From Bacillota bacterium (lineage in GTDB: Bacteria > Bacillota > Clostridia > Oscillospirales > Ruminococcaceae), in contig JAEZDD010000003.1 in NCBI GenBank assembly GCA_023429785.1, positions 1 to 64,000 on the forward strand: a stretch of 64,000 nt of DNA, given 5' to 3'. Under the pieces are notes generated by a model, which did not search any database, was not told the origin of the DNA, and saw nothing but the letters and a program-made list of their open reading frames with translations. This document shows, piece by piece, positions 49,679 through 58,907 of the stretch (its first letter is position 1; each line of letters begins with the position of its first letter). The position numbers were made by a program, and so were the translations under genes.

Positions 49679-50812
49679 ATGATATATCTTGACAATGCGT
49701 CCACCACAAAACCTTCTAAAGAGGCAATAGCTGCGATAACAAATGCCTTGGCTAAAGATTTCGGGAACCCATCAAGCCTTCATAGGCTTGGAATTAATGC
49801 CGAGCTTATTATTTCTCAGGCGAGGAAAATAATCGGCGCCGCTCTTGTCGCCGACCCTGAATGTATTTATTTTACATCGGGTGCAACCGAAAGCAACAAC
49901 CTCGCTATAAATGGAGTCATTGAAAATTACGGGAAAAGACGCCCTAAAATTGTTACTACTGCTGTTGAGCACCCGTCGGTTTCAGAGGTTTTTTCAAGGC
50001 TTGAAAGCATCGGCTTTGAGGTTAAAAGAATTTATCCGAAGCCTAATGGCGAAATTGAGTGGGAGGCAATCGTTTCCGCTGTTGATGACAGGACTTGCCT
50101 TGTTTCATGTATGCTGGTCAATAATGAAAATGGCGCTGTTCTTCCTGTCAAGCGGGCTTTTAAAGAAATCAAAAGGCTTTATCCCGACGTTGTTACTCAC
50201 TGCGATGCTGTTCAGGCGTTCATGAAAATCCCGTTTAAGGCTAGCCAGCTTTTCGCTGATATTATTTCAATCAGCGCTCACAAAATCAACGGACCTAAGG
50301 GCGTCGGAGCTATATACATTAAAAAAGGCGTGAGGGTTGCGCCACAAAATATTGGCGGCGGTCAGGAGAAGAAAATCCGTTCGGGGACTGAAAGCGTCCC
50401 ACTTATCGCCGGCTTTGGTTCTGCTGTTGAAACAAAAATTCAGACTGTTACTCAACGGCTTGAATACTTGGAAGGTTTAAAGGAATACTTTTTAAGTGTT
50501 CTTGAGGTTTTGAATAATGTGAGTGTTCTGTCACGGGCTGATGCCTCACCTTATATCATCAGCATTGCAGTAGACGGAGTAAAATCCGAGGTAATGCTTC
50601 ACTTTTTAGAAAGCAAGGGTATTTATGTTTCGAGCGGGTCAGCTTGTTCAAAGGGAGAAAAAAGCGAGGTATTAAAGTCTTTTAACGTGAGTGAAAGGCT
50701 CCTCGATTTCACGATAAGAATCAGTCTTTCTGATGAAAATACCAAGGAGGAGCTTGATACTTTAATTGAGGCGATTTCAGAGGCACAAGGCACGCTTCAA
50801 AAAATAAAATAA
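49679..50812 (+). CDS. Cysteine desulfurase, NifS/IscS family
   Basis: This PLP enzyme takes sulfur from cysteine as a persulfide. The PLP Lys lies in SISAHKINGPKGVGAIY and the persulfide Cys in SSGSACSKGEKSEVL. The N-terminal MIYLDNASTTKPS and TSGATESNNLAING are typical. The short, Cys-proximal SACSKGE loop marks the NifS/IscS group I type. It is followed 33 nt later by thiI, so its likely job is sulfur supply for 4-thiouridine in tRNA. Confidence 0.95.
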   Translation: MIYLDNASTTKPSKEAIAAITNALAKDFGNPSSLHRLGINAELIISQARKIIGAALVADPECIYFTSGATESNNLAINGVIENYGKRRPKIVTTAVEHPSVSEVFSRLESIGFEVKRIYPKPNGEIEWEAIVSAVDDRTCLVSCMLVNNENGAVLPVKRAFKEIKRLYPDVVTHCDAVQAFMKIPFKASQLFADIISISAHKINGPKGVGAIYIKKGVRVAPQNIGGGQEKKIRSGTESVPLIAGFGSAVETKIQTVTQRLEYLEGLKEYFLSVLEVLNNVSVLSRADASPYIISIAVDGVKSEVMLHFLESKGIYVSSGSACSKGEKSEVLKSFNVSERLLDFTIRISLSDENTKEELDTLIEAISEAQGTLQKIK

Positions 50813-50845
50813 TTATTGAATTATTACTGAAAGGCATGGGACTAA

Positions 50846-52018
50846 ATGAAAGAAATCATTCTGGGGAAATACGGGGAAATTGCACTCAAGGGCTTAAACA
50901 AAAGCACTTTTGAGGATGTTCTCATTAAAAATATACGTCAAAGGCTAAGCTCTATCGGGGAATTCTCGGTCAGCCGTTCACAGTCAACAGTTTATATCGA
51001 GCCTAAATCCAGCTATGTTGATATCGACGAGGTTCTTGACGCTGTCAGAAAAGTATTTGGTCTGGCAAAGGTATGCAAGGCACTGATTGTAAAAAAAGAC
51101 TGGGACGAAATTGTTTCTGTTGCTCCTGAATATCTTGAGGAGGTTTTGGCTTCTTCAAAAACTTTTAAGGTTGTCGCTAAGCGAGCCGACAAAAGATTCC
51201 CGCTCAATTCTCCGACGATATGCACAGAGCTTGGCGCTATCTTGCTTGACGCGTTCCCTCACCTCACTGTTGACGTCCATAATCCTGACGTCACTGTTAC
51301 TGTTGAAATTAGAGAAACAAAGGCATACATTCACGCTGTAAATATTGAGGGCGCCGGCGGAATGCCAGTCGGAACCTCGGGGAAGGCACTGCTCTTGCTT
51401 TCCGGCGGAATTGACAGCCCTGTCGCCGGCTATATGCTGGCAAAAAGAGGCATGTCCATCTCAGCTATTCATTTTGAAAGCCCGCCATACACCTCTGGAA
51501 GAGCAAGAATGAAGGTCGAAAGACTTGCCGGGAAAATGGCTGATTATTGTCAGAATATTGAATTTTTCTGCGTCCCTTTCACAAAAATTCAAGAGGAAAT
51601 CAGAAATAACTGCCCCGAAGAGCTTTTCACAATCATCATGCGAAGAATTATGATGGATATAGCTCAGCGTATTGCTATACAAAATGGCTTTCAGGCACTC
51701 ATCACCGGCGAAAGCGTCGGACAGGTCGCCAGTCAGACTATGAGCGCTATTGCCTGCACTGACGCTGTTGCAAAAATCCCAGTGTTCAGACCTGTTATTG
51801 GAATGGACAAAAGCGAAATCGTTGTTATTTCAAGGAAAATAGGGACTTTTGAAATTTCGATTGAGCCTTACGAGGACTGCTGCACTGTATTCACCCCTAA
51901 GCATCCAAAAACCAAGCCTCGCATTGAGGAAGTTATAGAGGCTCAGGCGAGCTTTGACTTCGAACCACTTATAATTGAGGCAGTTGAAAATACTTTTCCT
52001 TATACTATAAAAAGCTAA
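50846..52018 (+). CDS. thiI: tRNA 4-thiouridine synthase ThiI
   Basis: This enzyme makes 4-thiouridine at position 8 of tRNA, and in some bacteria supplies sulfur to thiamine. An N-terminal ferredoxin-like plus THUMP domain (residues about 1-165) precedes the PP-loop ATPase motif LLSGGIDSPVAGYML. The conserved second Cys region lies at GMDKSEIVVISRKIGTFEIS and PYEDCCTVFTPKHPKT. The rhodanese domain of E. coli ThiI is absent, as in most Gram-positive enzymes, so sulfur must come from the neighbouring desulfurase. Confidence 0.95.
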   Translation: MKEIILGKYGEIALKGLNKSTFEDVLIKNIRQRLSSIGEFSVSRSQSTVYIEPKSSYVDIDEVLDAVRKVFGLAKVCKALIVKKDWDEIVSVAPEYLEEVLASSKTFKVVAKRADKRFPLNSPTICTELGAILLDAFPHLTVDVHNPDVTVTVEIRETKAYIHAVNIEGAGGMPVGTSGKALLLLSGGIDSPVAGYMLAKRGMSISAIHFESPPYTSGRARMKVERLAGKMADYCQNIEFFCVPFTKIQEEIRNNCPEELFTIIMRRIMMDIAQRIAIQNGFQALITGESVGQVASQTMSAIACTDAVAKIPVFRPVIGMDKSEIVVISRKIGTFEISIEPYEDCCTVFTPKHPKTKPRIEEVIEAQASFDFEPLIIEAVENTFPYTIKS

Positions 52019-52035
52019 AACTACTGAAAGGTGTT

Positions 52036-52614
52036 GTGACATTTGTGAAAAATATGCAAGATTTTTTTGGAGTATCTGATACTTATTGCCATAAAAAAAT
52101 GAAATTTGTTGACAATTTGGCTACAAATGTTGTAAAATTATTACGTGACAATAATATGAAGCTCTCTTTAGCTGAAAGCTGTACCGGCGGAATGCTTTCA
52201 CAGGCTGTCACTTCTGTGCCCGGTGCTTCTGAAATTTTTGAGCTTGGAATATGCTGCTACTCTGACCGAATAAAGATTAATGAGCTTGGTGTTTCAAAGG
52301 ATATTATTGAAAAACACTCCGCTGTCAGTCGAGAGGTTGCGTTGGCATTGGCTAAGGGCATCGCTTTAAAAGCGGGAGCCGATATCGGTGTCGGTATCAC
52401 AGGCTATGCGGGGCCAGGTGGTGGCACTGATCAAAAGCCGGTCGGGACTGTGTTTGTTTGCGTTTATTATGGGCCTGATGATTTTTGTGTAGAAAATTTA
52501 AAATTATATGAAACTGAAAAAAACCTGAGCCGTGAAAAGATAAGAATAATTTCAACCGAAAAAGCATTATTAATGATTAGTAACATTTTATTGCGAAAAG
52601 AGGAATTAAAATGA
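52036..52614 (+). CDS. CinA-C / PncC-like nicotinamide-nucleotide amidohydrolase
   Basis: The 192-residue protein matches the C-terminal (PncC) domain of CinA, which recycles pyridine nucleotides by deamidating NMN. It has the signatures LSLAESCTGGMLSQAVTSV and GITGYAGPGGGTDQKPVGT. A GTG at 52036 with AAAGGTG upstream is the start. The first 30 residues are not conserved, so the true start could be further in. It lies between thiI and the sortase gene and overlaps the sortase start. Confidence 0.88.
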   Translation: MTFVKNMQDFFGVSDTYCHKKMKFVDNLATNVVKLLRDNNMKLSLAESCTGGMLSQAVTSVPGASEIFELGICCYSDRIKINELGVSKDIIEKHSAVSREVALALAKGIALKAGADIGVGITGYAGPGGGTDQKPVGTVFVCVYYGPDDFCVENLKLYETEKNLSREKIRIISTEKALLMISNILLRKEELK

Positions 52615-53585
52615 GTATTTCTGATGAGCGTGAAAATAAAGATATTAATACAACTAAAGAAAAGCCTTTTAAAAAATTCGTTACATCCACCTTCCCTTGT
52701 AAGGGAGATAGCGTAAAGCAGGTTATTTTTAAGATAGTATTTATTATTGCCTTTATTTCACTTATTGTTTCAAGCGTTTTCTTAATTACATATTTTTACG
52801 GTGAAGCTAAAATTAAAAAGCTAAATGATGATTTGAGGTCACAATACAGCGGCTCTGATTCCTCTATCATTGATATTTCAAAGCCCGACCCTAAGATGCT
52901 GGACAAATTTGTTAAGCTATATAATACTAATCCTGATATTGTCGGCTGGATTGAAATCCCTAACACTACTATTTCTTATCCAGTAATGCAGACAACAGAT
53001 AATGACTATTATCTAAAGCATGACTTTAATAAAGAGGATAGCCGTGGCGGTGCTATTTTCGCTGACTTCCGTATCCCACTGACTAAATATGGGATGCCAC
53101 AAAACACTGTACTATATGGTCATGATATGGATAACGGCGACTTTTTCTCACAGCTTCGCAATTATAAAAAGCTGGACTTCTTTAAAAAATCACCAACCTT
53201 CACTTTTGATTCTCTTTATGAAAATCAAACCTGGAAGATTTTCGCCTGCTTTATGACTAGCATCAGGCCTGACCAGGACGGCGGAGTTGTTTTTGATTAT
53301 CACAACAGGATTTCATTTAGCAACGAATCACAGTTTAACGATTTCTATTCCGAAGTTATGAAGCGTTCATATTATCTCACTGATACTGATGTTAAATTCG
53401 GCGACGAGCTTATCACTCTTTCAACCTGTGACAGAGAATTCGCTGATTCACGTTTTGTTGTTGTTGCCAGAAAAGTCAGAGAAGGCGAGGACAATAGCGT
53501 TGATGTCTCAAAAATAGTTAAAAACGAAAATAAATATATGCCTCTTGTATGGTATAAAGTAACAGGTCAAAAACCGCCTAGATAA
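52611..53585 (+). CDS. srtB: Class B sortase
   Basis: This transpeptidase anchors surface proteins to the cell wall. The N-terminus has one transmembrane segment (residues about 42-65). The catalytic His is in VLYGHDMDNGDFFSQL, Cys in LSTCDREFADSR and Arg in SRFVVVAR, with the class B extra segment around RPDQDGGVVFDYHNRI. The start overlaps the end of the cinA-like gene (ATGA). No NPxTN-type substrate is visible in the window, so the partner lies elsewhere. Confidence 0.9.
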   Translation: MSISDERENKDINTTKEKPFKKFVTSTFPCKGDSVKQVIFKIVFIIAFISLIVSSVFLITYFYGEAKIKKLNDDLRSQYSGSDSSIIDISKPDPKMLDKFVKLYNTNPDIVGWIEIPNTTISYPVMQTTDNDYYLKHDFNKEDSRGGAIFADFRIPLTKYGMPQNTVLYGHDMDNGDFFSQLRNYKKLDFFKKSPTFTFDSLYENQTWKIFACFMTSIRPDQDGGVVFDYHNRISFSNESQFNDFYSEVMKRSYYLTDTDVKFGDELITLSTCDREFADSRFVVVARKVREGEDNSVDVSKIVKNENKYMPLVWYKVTGQKPPR

Positions 53586-53605
53586 AAATGAAACGGAGGA
53601 ATTTA

Positions 53606-54814
53606 ATGAAGTTTAAATTCACTAATAAAAAAATCATTTCATTGCTTAGTATAGTTTTGGTGTATACTATTATTTATGGGTTAATCGGAAAATGTAATGA
53701 TATCAATCAAACTCTTCAAATAGCTTCAAGCAACAACACTAAGTCAAATGGGATTCTAAATAGTGATACATATGGATTTAACCTAGATTTTCAAAATTCA
53801 CAGATGGCTTCAACAGAAATTACATTAAAAAAGGCTGGAATATCTGAATATAAGCTTTTTGATGACTTTGAAGCCGGAACTGTTCCTGTAACTACTACTA
53901 TCGGGACTGTTGCCGCAAAGCTTATTACAACAGCTAAGCCTTCAACGGCTATCAAGGCTTCAACTTCTTCACCGAGCAACCCGCCTTCCGCACACGCAGA
54001 CACTGGCACCTTGAAGGTTCGTGAAGCCAGCACAGGAAATATTGTTGAAAGAAGCGTTTATGATGTTGTTTGCAAAATAACAGCACAGGAGCTTGATGCA
54101 ACCATTCACCCTGAAGCAGTGAAAGCCCAGGCTGTTGCCGCTTATACTTTTGTTCTGTATCAAATCAACAGCGGAGTTATCCCCACTGTTAATTTTAACA
54201 AGTCTGTGCCGAAGCTCATTTCCGACGCTGTCAGCTCTGTTGTAGGCGTGGCTATGTATTATAACGGTCAGCCGATATATGCACCATATAGTGCTTCAAC
54301 CGGTGGCGCAACAGCAAATTGCAGCGATGTATGGGGCGGCTATCGACCATATCTCGTGAGCGTTGAGAGCAAATATGACAGTCAGGCTAGAGCCCCTTAT
54401 TATAAGAGCACTAAGTCACTGTCTCAGGCTGAGGTTCAAAAAATTATTGAGACAAAAACCAATTTAAGACTTTCAGACGACCCTTCAAACTGGTTCAGCT
54501 TTCTTCCTGCTGAAAAGGGCGGGATTTTAGACGGCGGTTTTGTTGGAAATATGCTGATAGACGGAAATTCAACCTGTATTTTTAACGGCAGCAGAACAAC
54601 TATTACCGGCAGATTTATCAGAGAAAATTTATTAGGCTTGATGTCCTCAAAGTTTGAAATTGATTATAAAAACGGTGTATTCACATTCATTACCTATGGC
54701 TATGGTCATGGAGTTGGCCTTTCTCAGATGGGTGCTGACCTTTATGCTAAAATCGAGGGAATGACCTATGACCAGATTCTAAAGCATTATTATACGGGTG
54801 TTGAAATCAGATAA
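53606..54814 (+). CDS. SpoIID/LytB domain protein, second copy
   Basis: The 402-residue protein has an N-terminal transmembrane helix and a Ser/Thr/Ala-rich linker (residues about 90-135). The SpoIID/LytB domain follows with SVYDVVCKITAQELDATIHPEAVKAQ-type sequence, SASTGGATANCSDVWG, and YGYGHGVGLSQMGADLYAK near the end. ATG 53606 has CGGAGG; a frame with ATG 53588 lacks this. It lies directly after the sortase gene (18 nt). The first copy is at 32180 and looks like the sporulation SpoIID; this longer one may act on vegetative or envelope peptidoglycan. Confidence 0.85.
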   Translation: MKFKFTNKKIISLLSIVLVYTIIYGLIGKCNDINQTLQIASSNNTKSNGILNSDTYGFNLDFQNSQMASTEITLKKAGISEYKLFDDFEAGTVPVTTTIGTVAAKLITTAKPSTAIKASTSSPSNPPSAHADTGTLKVREASTGNIVERSVYDVVCKITAQELDATIHPEAVKAQAVAAYTFVLYQINSGVIPTVNFNKSVPKLISDAVSSVVGVAMYYNGQPIYAPYSASTGGATANCSDVWGGYRPYLVSVESKYDSQARAPYYKSTKSLSQAEVQKIIETKTNLRLSDDPSNWFSFLPAEKGGILDGGFVGNMLIDGNSTCIFNGSRTTITGRFIRENLLGLMSSKFEIDYKNGVFTFITYGYGHGVGLSQMGADLYAKIEGMTYDQILKHYYTGVEIR

Positions 54815-54906
54815 AATATCTGATGACTCTTGTATTTGTATTGACTTATATTTTTAAATATATTATACTTTAATTGTAATATTTATTATTTGAATGGAGG
54901 TTAATT

Positions 54907-55518
54907 ATGGATTTTTTTAATAAGGTTGGAAGCAAAATCAGCTCTGGCGCTAATGCTGTCGCTTCCGGGACTAAGAAAATGGTTGACTCTAATCGTGTTA
55001 ACGGACAAATATCTCAATATCAATCAAGGATTAACAATCTTTATACTGAAATCGGAAAAATATATTATAAGAAGAATTTTGAAAACCCAAGTGAAGAATT
55101 TAAAGCTGCTTTTGATGAAATCGCGAGCATTCAAGTTAGTATCGATGCCGCAAAAGTTGAGCTTCAGAAAATAAAAGGAACTAAAACCTGCCCTAACTGC
55201 GGGAACGAAGTGGGTAATGATATTGTTTTCTGTAATAAATGCGGAGTCAGCTTGCCTGTCCCTAATCCGGCAGTTGAGCCATACCCTGTTTATTCTCAGA
55301 TTGTTTGTTCCGGCTGTGGCGCTCAGCTTTCGCCAAATACTTCATTCTGTTCTAAATGTGGACAAAAATATGTTGCTCCTGAGCCTGTTGTTGTAGTTGC
55401 TCCTGTTTCAAAGGTATGCAGTAACTGCCAGGCTAAGGTTGAAGACGGTGTTGCTTTCTGTGGCTTTTGCGGACAAAAAATTGCAACTGATGAACAGCCA
55501 CCAGTTGTTTCAGAGTAA
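54907..55518 (+). CDS. Zinc-ribbon protein with coiled-coil N-terminus
   Basis: The 203-residue protein has a helical N-terminal half (residues about 10-90) and three zinc-ribbon units, each CxxC ... CxxC: CPNCGNEVGNDIVFCNKC, CSGCGAQLSPNTSFCSKC and CSNCQAKVEDGVAFCGFC. Pro/Val-rich linkers join them. Such zinc-ribbon proteins are common in Clostridia, where they act as membrane- or cell-wall-linked adaptors; the function is unknown. It has its own ribosome-binding site (GGAGG) and terminator. Confidence 0.8.
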   Translation: MDFFNKVGSKISSGANAVASGTKKMVDSNRVNGQISQYQSRINNLYTEIGKIYYKKNFENPSEEFKAAFDEIASIQVSIDAAKVELQKIKGTKTCPNCGNEVGNDIVFCNKCGVSLPVPNPAVEPYPVYSQIVCSGCGAQLSPNTSFCSKCGQKYVAPEPVVVVAPVSKVCSNCQAKVEDGVAFCGFCGQKIATDEQPPVVSE

Positions 55519-55539
55519 AAAATAATTATTTTAAACATA

Positions 55540-55573
55540 AAAAAGTAGCTACACTGAGTAGCTACTTTTTTTA
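55540..55573. terminator. Convergent terminator between zinc-ribbon and oadA-like genes
   Basis: A 13-bp stem AAAAAGTAGCTAC / GTAGCTACTTTTT has a 5-nt loop and T-runs on both strands. Confidence 0.92.
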
Positions 55574-55586
55574 TTGTTTGTTTAAT

Positions 55587-56984
55587 TTATACTGGGTGAA
55601 CCTTGTTTTCAAAATCAGCGTGGCTCGAATCAATACTGTATTTTTCATTTCTTCTCTTCTCGAAGAATTTTGTTGCAACCGGACCGAACTGAGCATAGCT
55701 GAGCACGTCTTCCTCTTGTTCAATCCACTCTGCACATTCCTCGCGAAGCTTTGAAAGCTCAGGCTTTAACAAATCAGCCGGACGACAGTCAATTGGCTCT
55801 TCATCGCCAATAATTTTCTTTCTGAATTCAGGGTCAATAGGCGCCGGAGTTTTCCCGTATTCGCCACGAACAACTCCCTTAAATTCCTTTGTAACCGTCT
55901 TGTATCTCTCGCCTGTGATTACGTTAAACACAGCCTGAGTCCCGACAATCTGAGAGGTTGGTGTTACCAGCGGAGGCATTCCTGAATCAGCACGAACTCG
56001 TGGGACTTCCTGAAGCACTTCGGTGAATTTATCAACCTTGCCAGCCTGTTTCAGCTGTGAAAGAAGGTTAGAAAGCATTCCGCCCGGAACCTGATATACA
56101 AGTGCATTCGCATCAACCGCAAGCATTGCCGGGTCAAGAAGACCGTTGTCAAGATATTTCTTTCTTAGTATCATGAAATAATCTCTGACTTCAGTAAGCT
56201 TTGCAAGGTCAAGACCTGTGTCATATTCTGTACCCTTTAATGCTGCAACCATTGACTCGGTTGGAGCGTGTGATGTTCCTAGAGCGAGAGGCGACATTGC
56301 CGTATCAATAACCTCTGCACCAGCCTCAATACCCTTTAGAAGACACATTGAAGCCAGACCTGATGTATAATGAGTGTGAAGCTGAATCGGAAGCTTCGTC
56401 ACTGACTTAATATTCTTAACCAGCTTTTCTGTTGCATATGGTGTTAGAAGGGCAGCCATGTCCTTAATACATATTGAATCAGCACCAGCCTCTTCAATCT
56501 GCTTTGCATAATTCATGTAATACTCATCTGTGAAAACCTCACCAAGTGTATATGAAATAGCAACCTGTGTATCTGCACCCTCTTTTTTTGCAGCCTTTAT
56601 AGCTGTTTCAAGGTTTCTTATATCGTTTAAGGCATCAAAAATTCTGATTATATCAATACCATTAGCAACTGATTTTTGAACAAAATAATCAAGAACATCA
56701 TCAGCATAATGACGATAGCCAAGCATATTCTGCCCTCTGAAAAGCATTTGAATTTTTGTATTAGGCATATTTTTCTTTAAGGTGCGAAGTCTTTCCCACG
56801 GGTCCTCATTCAAAAAACGAAGACAAGAGTCAAAGGTTGCTCCGCCCCATGCTTCAACTGAATGAAATCCGATTTTATCCATTGCCGGAAGAATAGGCAA
56901 CATCTCGTCTATTGTCATACGAGTTGCAATCAGCGATTGATGAGCATCACGCAAGACGGTTTCTGTTACTTTTACTTTAGCCAT
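55587..56984 (-). CDS. Oxaloacetate decarboxylase alpha subunit / pyruvate carboxylase subunit B type
   Basis: The 465-residue carboxyltransferase has the metal- and carboxybiotin-binding TIM barrel. It shows RDAHQSLIATRM, EAWGGATFDSCLRFLNEDPW, a Lys in SICIKDMAALLTP that should be carbamylated, and HTHYTSGLASM. It lacks the C-terminal biotin domain, which is supplied by the separate 133-aa protein encoded just upstream. Together they could decarboxylate oxaloacetate or carboxylate pyruvate, depending on the missing subunit. Confidence 0.9.
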   Translation of the reverse strand: MAKVKVTETVLRDAHQSLIATRMTIDEMLPILPAMDKIGFHSVEAWGGATFDSCLRFLNEDPWERLRTLKKNMPNTKIQMLFRGQNMLGYRHYADDVLDYFVQKSVANGIDIIRIFDALNDIRNLETAIKAAKKEGADTQVAISYTLGEVFTDEYYMNYAKQIEEAGADSICIKDMAALLTPYATEKLVKNIKSVTKLPIQLHTHYTSGLASMCLLKGIEAGAEVIDTAMSPLALGTSHAPTESMVAALKGTEYDTGLDLAKLTEVRDYFMILRKKYLDNGLLDPAMLAVDANALVYQVPGGMLSNLLSQLKQAGKVDKFTEVLQEVPRVRADSGMPPLVTPTSQIVGTQAVFNVITGERYKTVTKEFKGVVRGEYGKTPAPIDPEFRKKIIGDEEPIDCRPADLLKPELSKLREECAEWIEQEEDVLSYAQFGPVATKFFEKRRNEKYSIDSSHADFENKVHPV

Positions 56985-57004
56985 TATTATTTCCGCCTTT
57001 CGTG

Positions 57005-57406
57005 TTATTGAATTATAGCTATTACAGCGCCTGATTCAACTGCATCGCCTTTTTTAACATTGATGCTTACTACTTTTCCGCCAACTGTAGCAACAACGTC
57101 ATTCTCCATTTTCATTGCTTCAAGAACAACAATCGGAGTTCCGTTCTCAACAGTGTCGCCAACCTTAACCTTAACATCAAGGATATTCCCTGGCATTGGA
57201 GCGGTAACCTCTGTTCCACCCTCAACGACAGGAGCAGGTGCAGCGACTGGAACAGCCGCTTGAGCAGGAGCAGGTGCGGCAGCAGGTGCAGCAACCGGTG
57301 CAGCGGCAGCGACAGGTGTAATCACTGGAGCTTGTGCACCAGCGGCAATTTCATCAACTGCAACATCATAGGTTTTTCCGTTTACAGTAATATTATATCT
57401 TTTCAT
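57005..57406 (-). CDS. Biotin carrier protein of a carboxyltransferase/decarboxylase complex
   Basis: The 133-residue protein begins with a short strand pair (KRYNITVNGKTYDVAV), then an Ala/Pro-rich flexible linker (residues about 28-62), then a lipoyl/biotinyl domain with VLEAMKMENDVVA. The Lys of AMKM is the biotin-attachment site. The layout is that of the gamma/delta-type carriers of sodium-pumping decarboxylases and of methylmalonyl-CoA decarboxylase. It lies between the two carboxyltransferase genes, with GGAGG upstream. Confidence 0.92.
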   Translation of the reverse strand: MKRYNITVNGKTYDVAVDEIAAGAQAPVITPVAAAAPVAAPAAAPAPAQAAVPVAAPAPVVEGGTEVTAPMPGNILDVKVKVGDTVENGTPIVVLEAMKMENDVVATVGGKVVSINVKKGDAVESGAVIAIIQ

Positions 57407-57436
57407 ACATATTTCCTCCGATAAATTATATTTATT

Positions 57437-58831
57437 TTAGAAAGGCATATTGCTGTGCTTCTTAGGAAGTCTGGCAACTCGCTTTCCGGCTAGCATTTCA
57501 AGGGCTGTAACAAGTGTCGCTCTCGTATCCAGTGGATTAATAATATCTTCAATGCAATTTTCTTCTGCTGCTTTAAATGCAGAGGCTTCATTTGCACAAT
57601 ATTCTTCAGCCAGCTCTTTTCTTTTCTTATCAACATCAGCTGAGCCTTTTAGCTCATCGTGCTTTAGAAATTCAACAGCTGTTTCCGGAGCGAGCGGTGA
57701 AATTACTGCATTAGGATAAGCGAATGTCAGGTCAGAGTTTGCACCCTTCCCGGCAAGAGCTATGTATGCAGTTCCATAGGCTTTCCCGACAATTATTGAA
57801 ATTTTTGCTGTTGTTGCCTCAGCGTATGAGTGAGCCAGCTTTGTCATATCACGAAGACTTCCTGATACTTCAGCCTCATCTGATAACTCAAAGCCCTCTG
57901 TATCAACAAGGGTGATAACCGGGATTGCGAAAGCGTCACAGGTTCTCACAAAACGAGAAAGCTTTGAACAATCATTGGCGGAAAGCTTTTGTGTTGTTTT
58001 ATTTGTTGCGCATATTCCAACTGTAGAGCCACCGATAGAAGCAATAGCTGTATATGCTGAATCGCCAAACTCAGAGGAAATTTCAATAACACTGTTCTTA
58101 TCGGCAATTGATAATGCCATTGAAGCCGCATCAGTTTTCATTTCAAGCCCTGACTCTTCAAATTCAAATACCGGAACAGGTGATAGGTTATTAGCCGGAA
58201 GCTTTGAAACAAGTTCTCTTGCTTTTAGCATTGCTGACTTGTCATCCTCACAAAGGATATTCGCTGTCCCACACTTCGCTGAGTTTTCAGCATAGCTTCC
58301 GACAGCTGTCTTGCTGTTTGGAGTTATGAATAATTCAGCTGAATTTGACATTATAACGAAATCGGCAGAGGTTGCAAGCATCGCTGCCCCTCCCACACAG
58401 GTTCCTGCTATTACTGAAATCTGCGGAACAACACCAGACAGGTTTGAAGTCCACATCAAAAGCTCACCATAAGCTGACAATGCCTTAATGCCATCAGTAA
58501 TAACCGCACCATACGAATCGAAAACGCCAACGACAGGAACCCCTGTCTTCGCTGCCAAATCATAAACTTTTTTGATTTTTTTAGCTTGTGCCTCGCCTAG
58601 TGCGCCATTTTTAATTGTTGAATCCTGTGAAAATGCGTATACAGGACTCCCCTCGATATAACCATAGGCTGTAACAACGCCAGCCAGGTCTTCACCAGCC
58701 TTTGTGAATGAATCAAGTTCTGTGAAAACTCCCTCATCATAAAGATTGGTCAGTCTTTGTCTTGCTGGTGAGGTAGTTTGAACTTTTCTCTTTATTTCAG
58801 CAAGTTTTGCTATTGTGCTTTCAGATGCCAT
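57437..58831 (-). CDS. Acyl-CoA carboxyltransferase subunit (MmdA/PccB-like)
   Basis: The 464-residue protein has two crotonase-type carboxyltransferase halves. The N half has GVVTAYGYIEGSPVYAFSQD and SVIAGTCVGGAAMLATSADF. The C half has IITLVDTEGFELSDEAEVSG-like sequence (IPVITLVDTEGF) and IIVGKAYGTAYIALAGKG. It is a diverged propionyl/methylmalonyl-CoA carboxyltransferase family member. With the carrier and the oadA-like enzyme it could form a two-substrate transcarboxylase or decarboxylase. The membrane beta subunit of sodium-pumping enzymes is not visible nearby. Confidence 0.87.
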   Translation of the reverse strand: MASESTIAKLAEIKRKVQTTSPARQRLTNLYDEGVFTELDSFTKAGEDLAGVVTAYGYIEGSPVYAFSQDSTIKNGALGEAQAKKIKKVYDLAAKTGVPVVGVFDSYGAVITDGIKALSAYGELLMWTSNLSGVVPQISVIAGTCVGGAAMLATSADFVIMSNSAELFITPNSKTAVGSYAENSAKCGTANILCEDDKSAMLKARELVSKLPANNLSPVPVFEFEESGLEMKTDAASMALSIADKNSVIEISSEFGDSAYTAIASIGGSTVGICATNKTTQKLSANDCSKLSRFVRTCDAFAIPVITLVDTEGFELSDEAEVSGSLRDMTKLAHSYAEATTAKISIIVGKAYGTAYIALAGKGANSDLTFAYPNAVISPLAPETAVEFLKHDELKGSADVDKKRKELAEEYCANEASAFKAAEENCIEDIINPLDTRATLVTALEMLAGKRVARLPKKHSNMPF

Positions 58832-58907
58832 GCTTGTTCCTCCAATCAGTAATACGAAATTATTTTTATTATACTACTTTTCGATATAAAATACAATATT
58901 TTTTGTA

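Noticed and set aside
57060..57263. Plus-strand frame over the biotin carrier gene
   Set aside because: It is an antisense shadow caused by the Ala/Pro-rich, low-stop linker codons.
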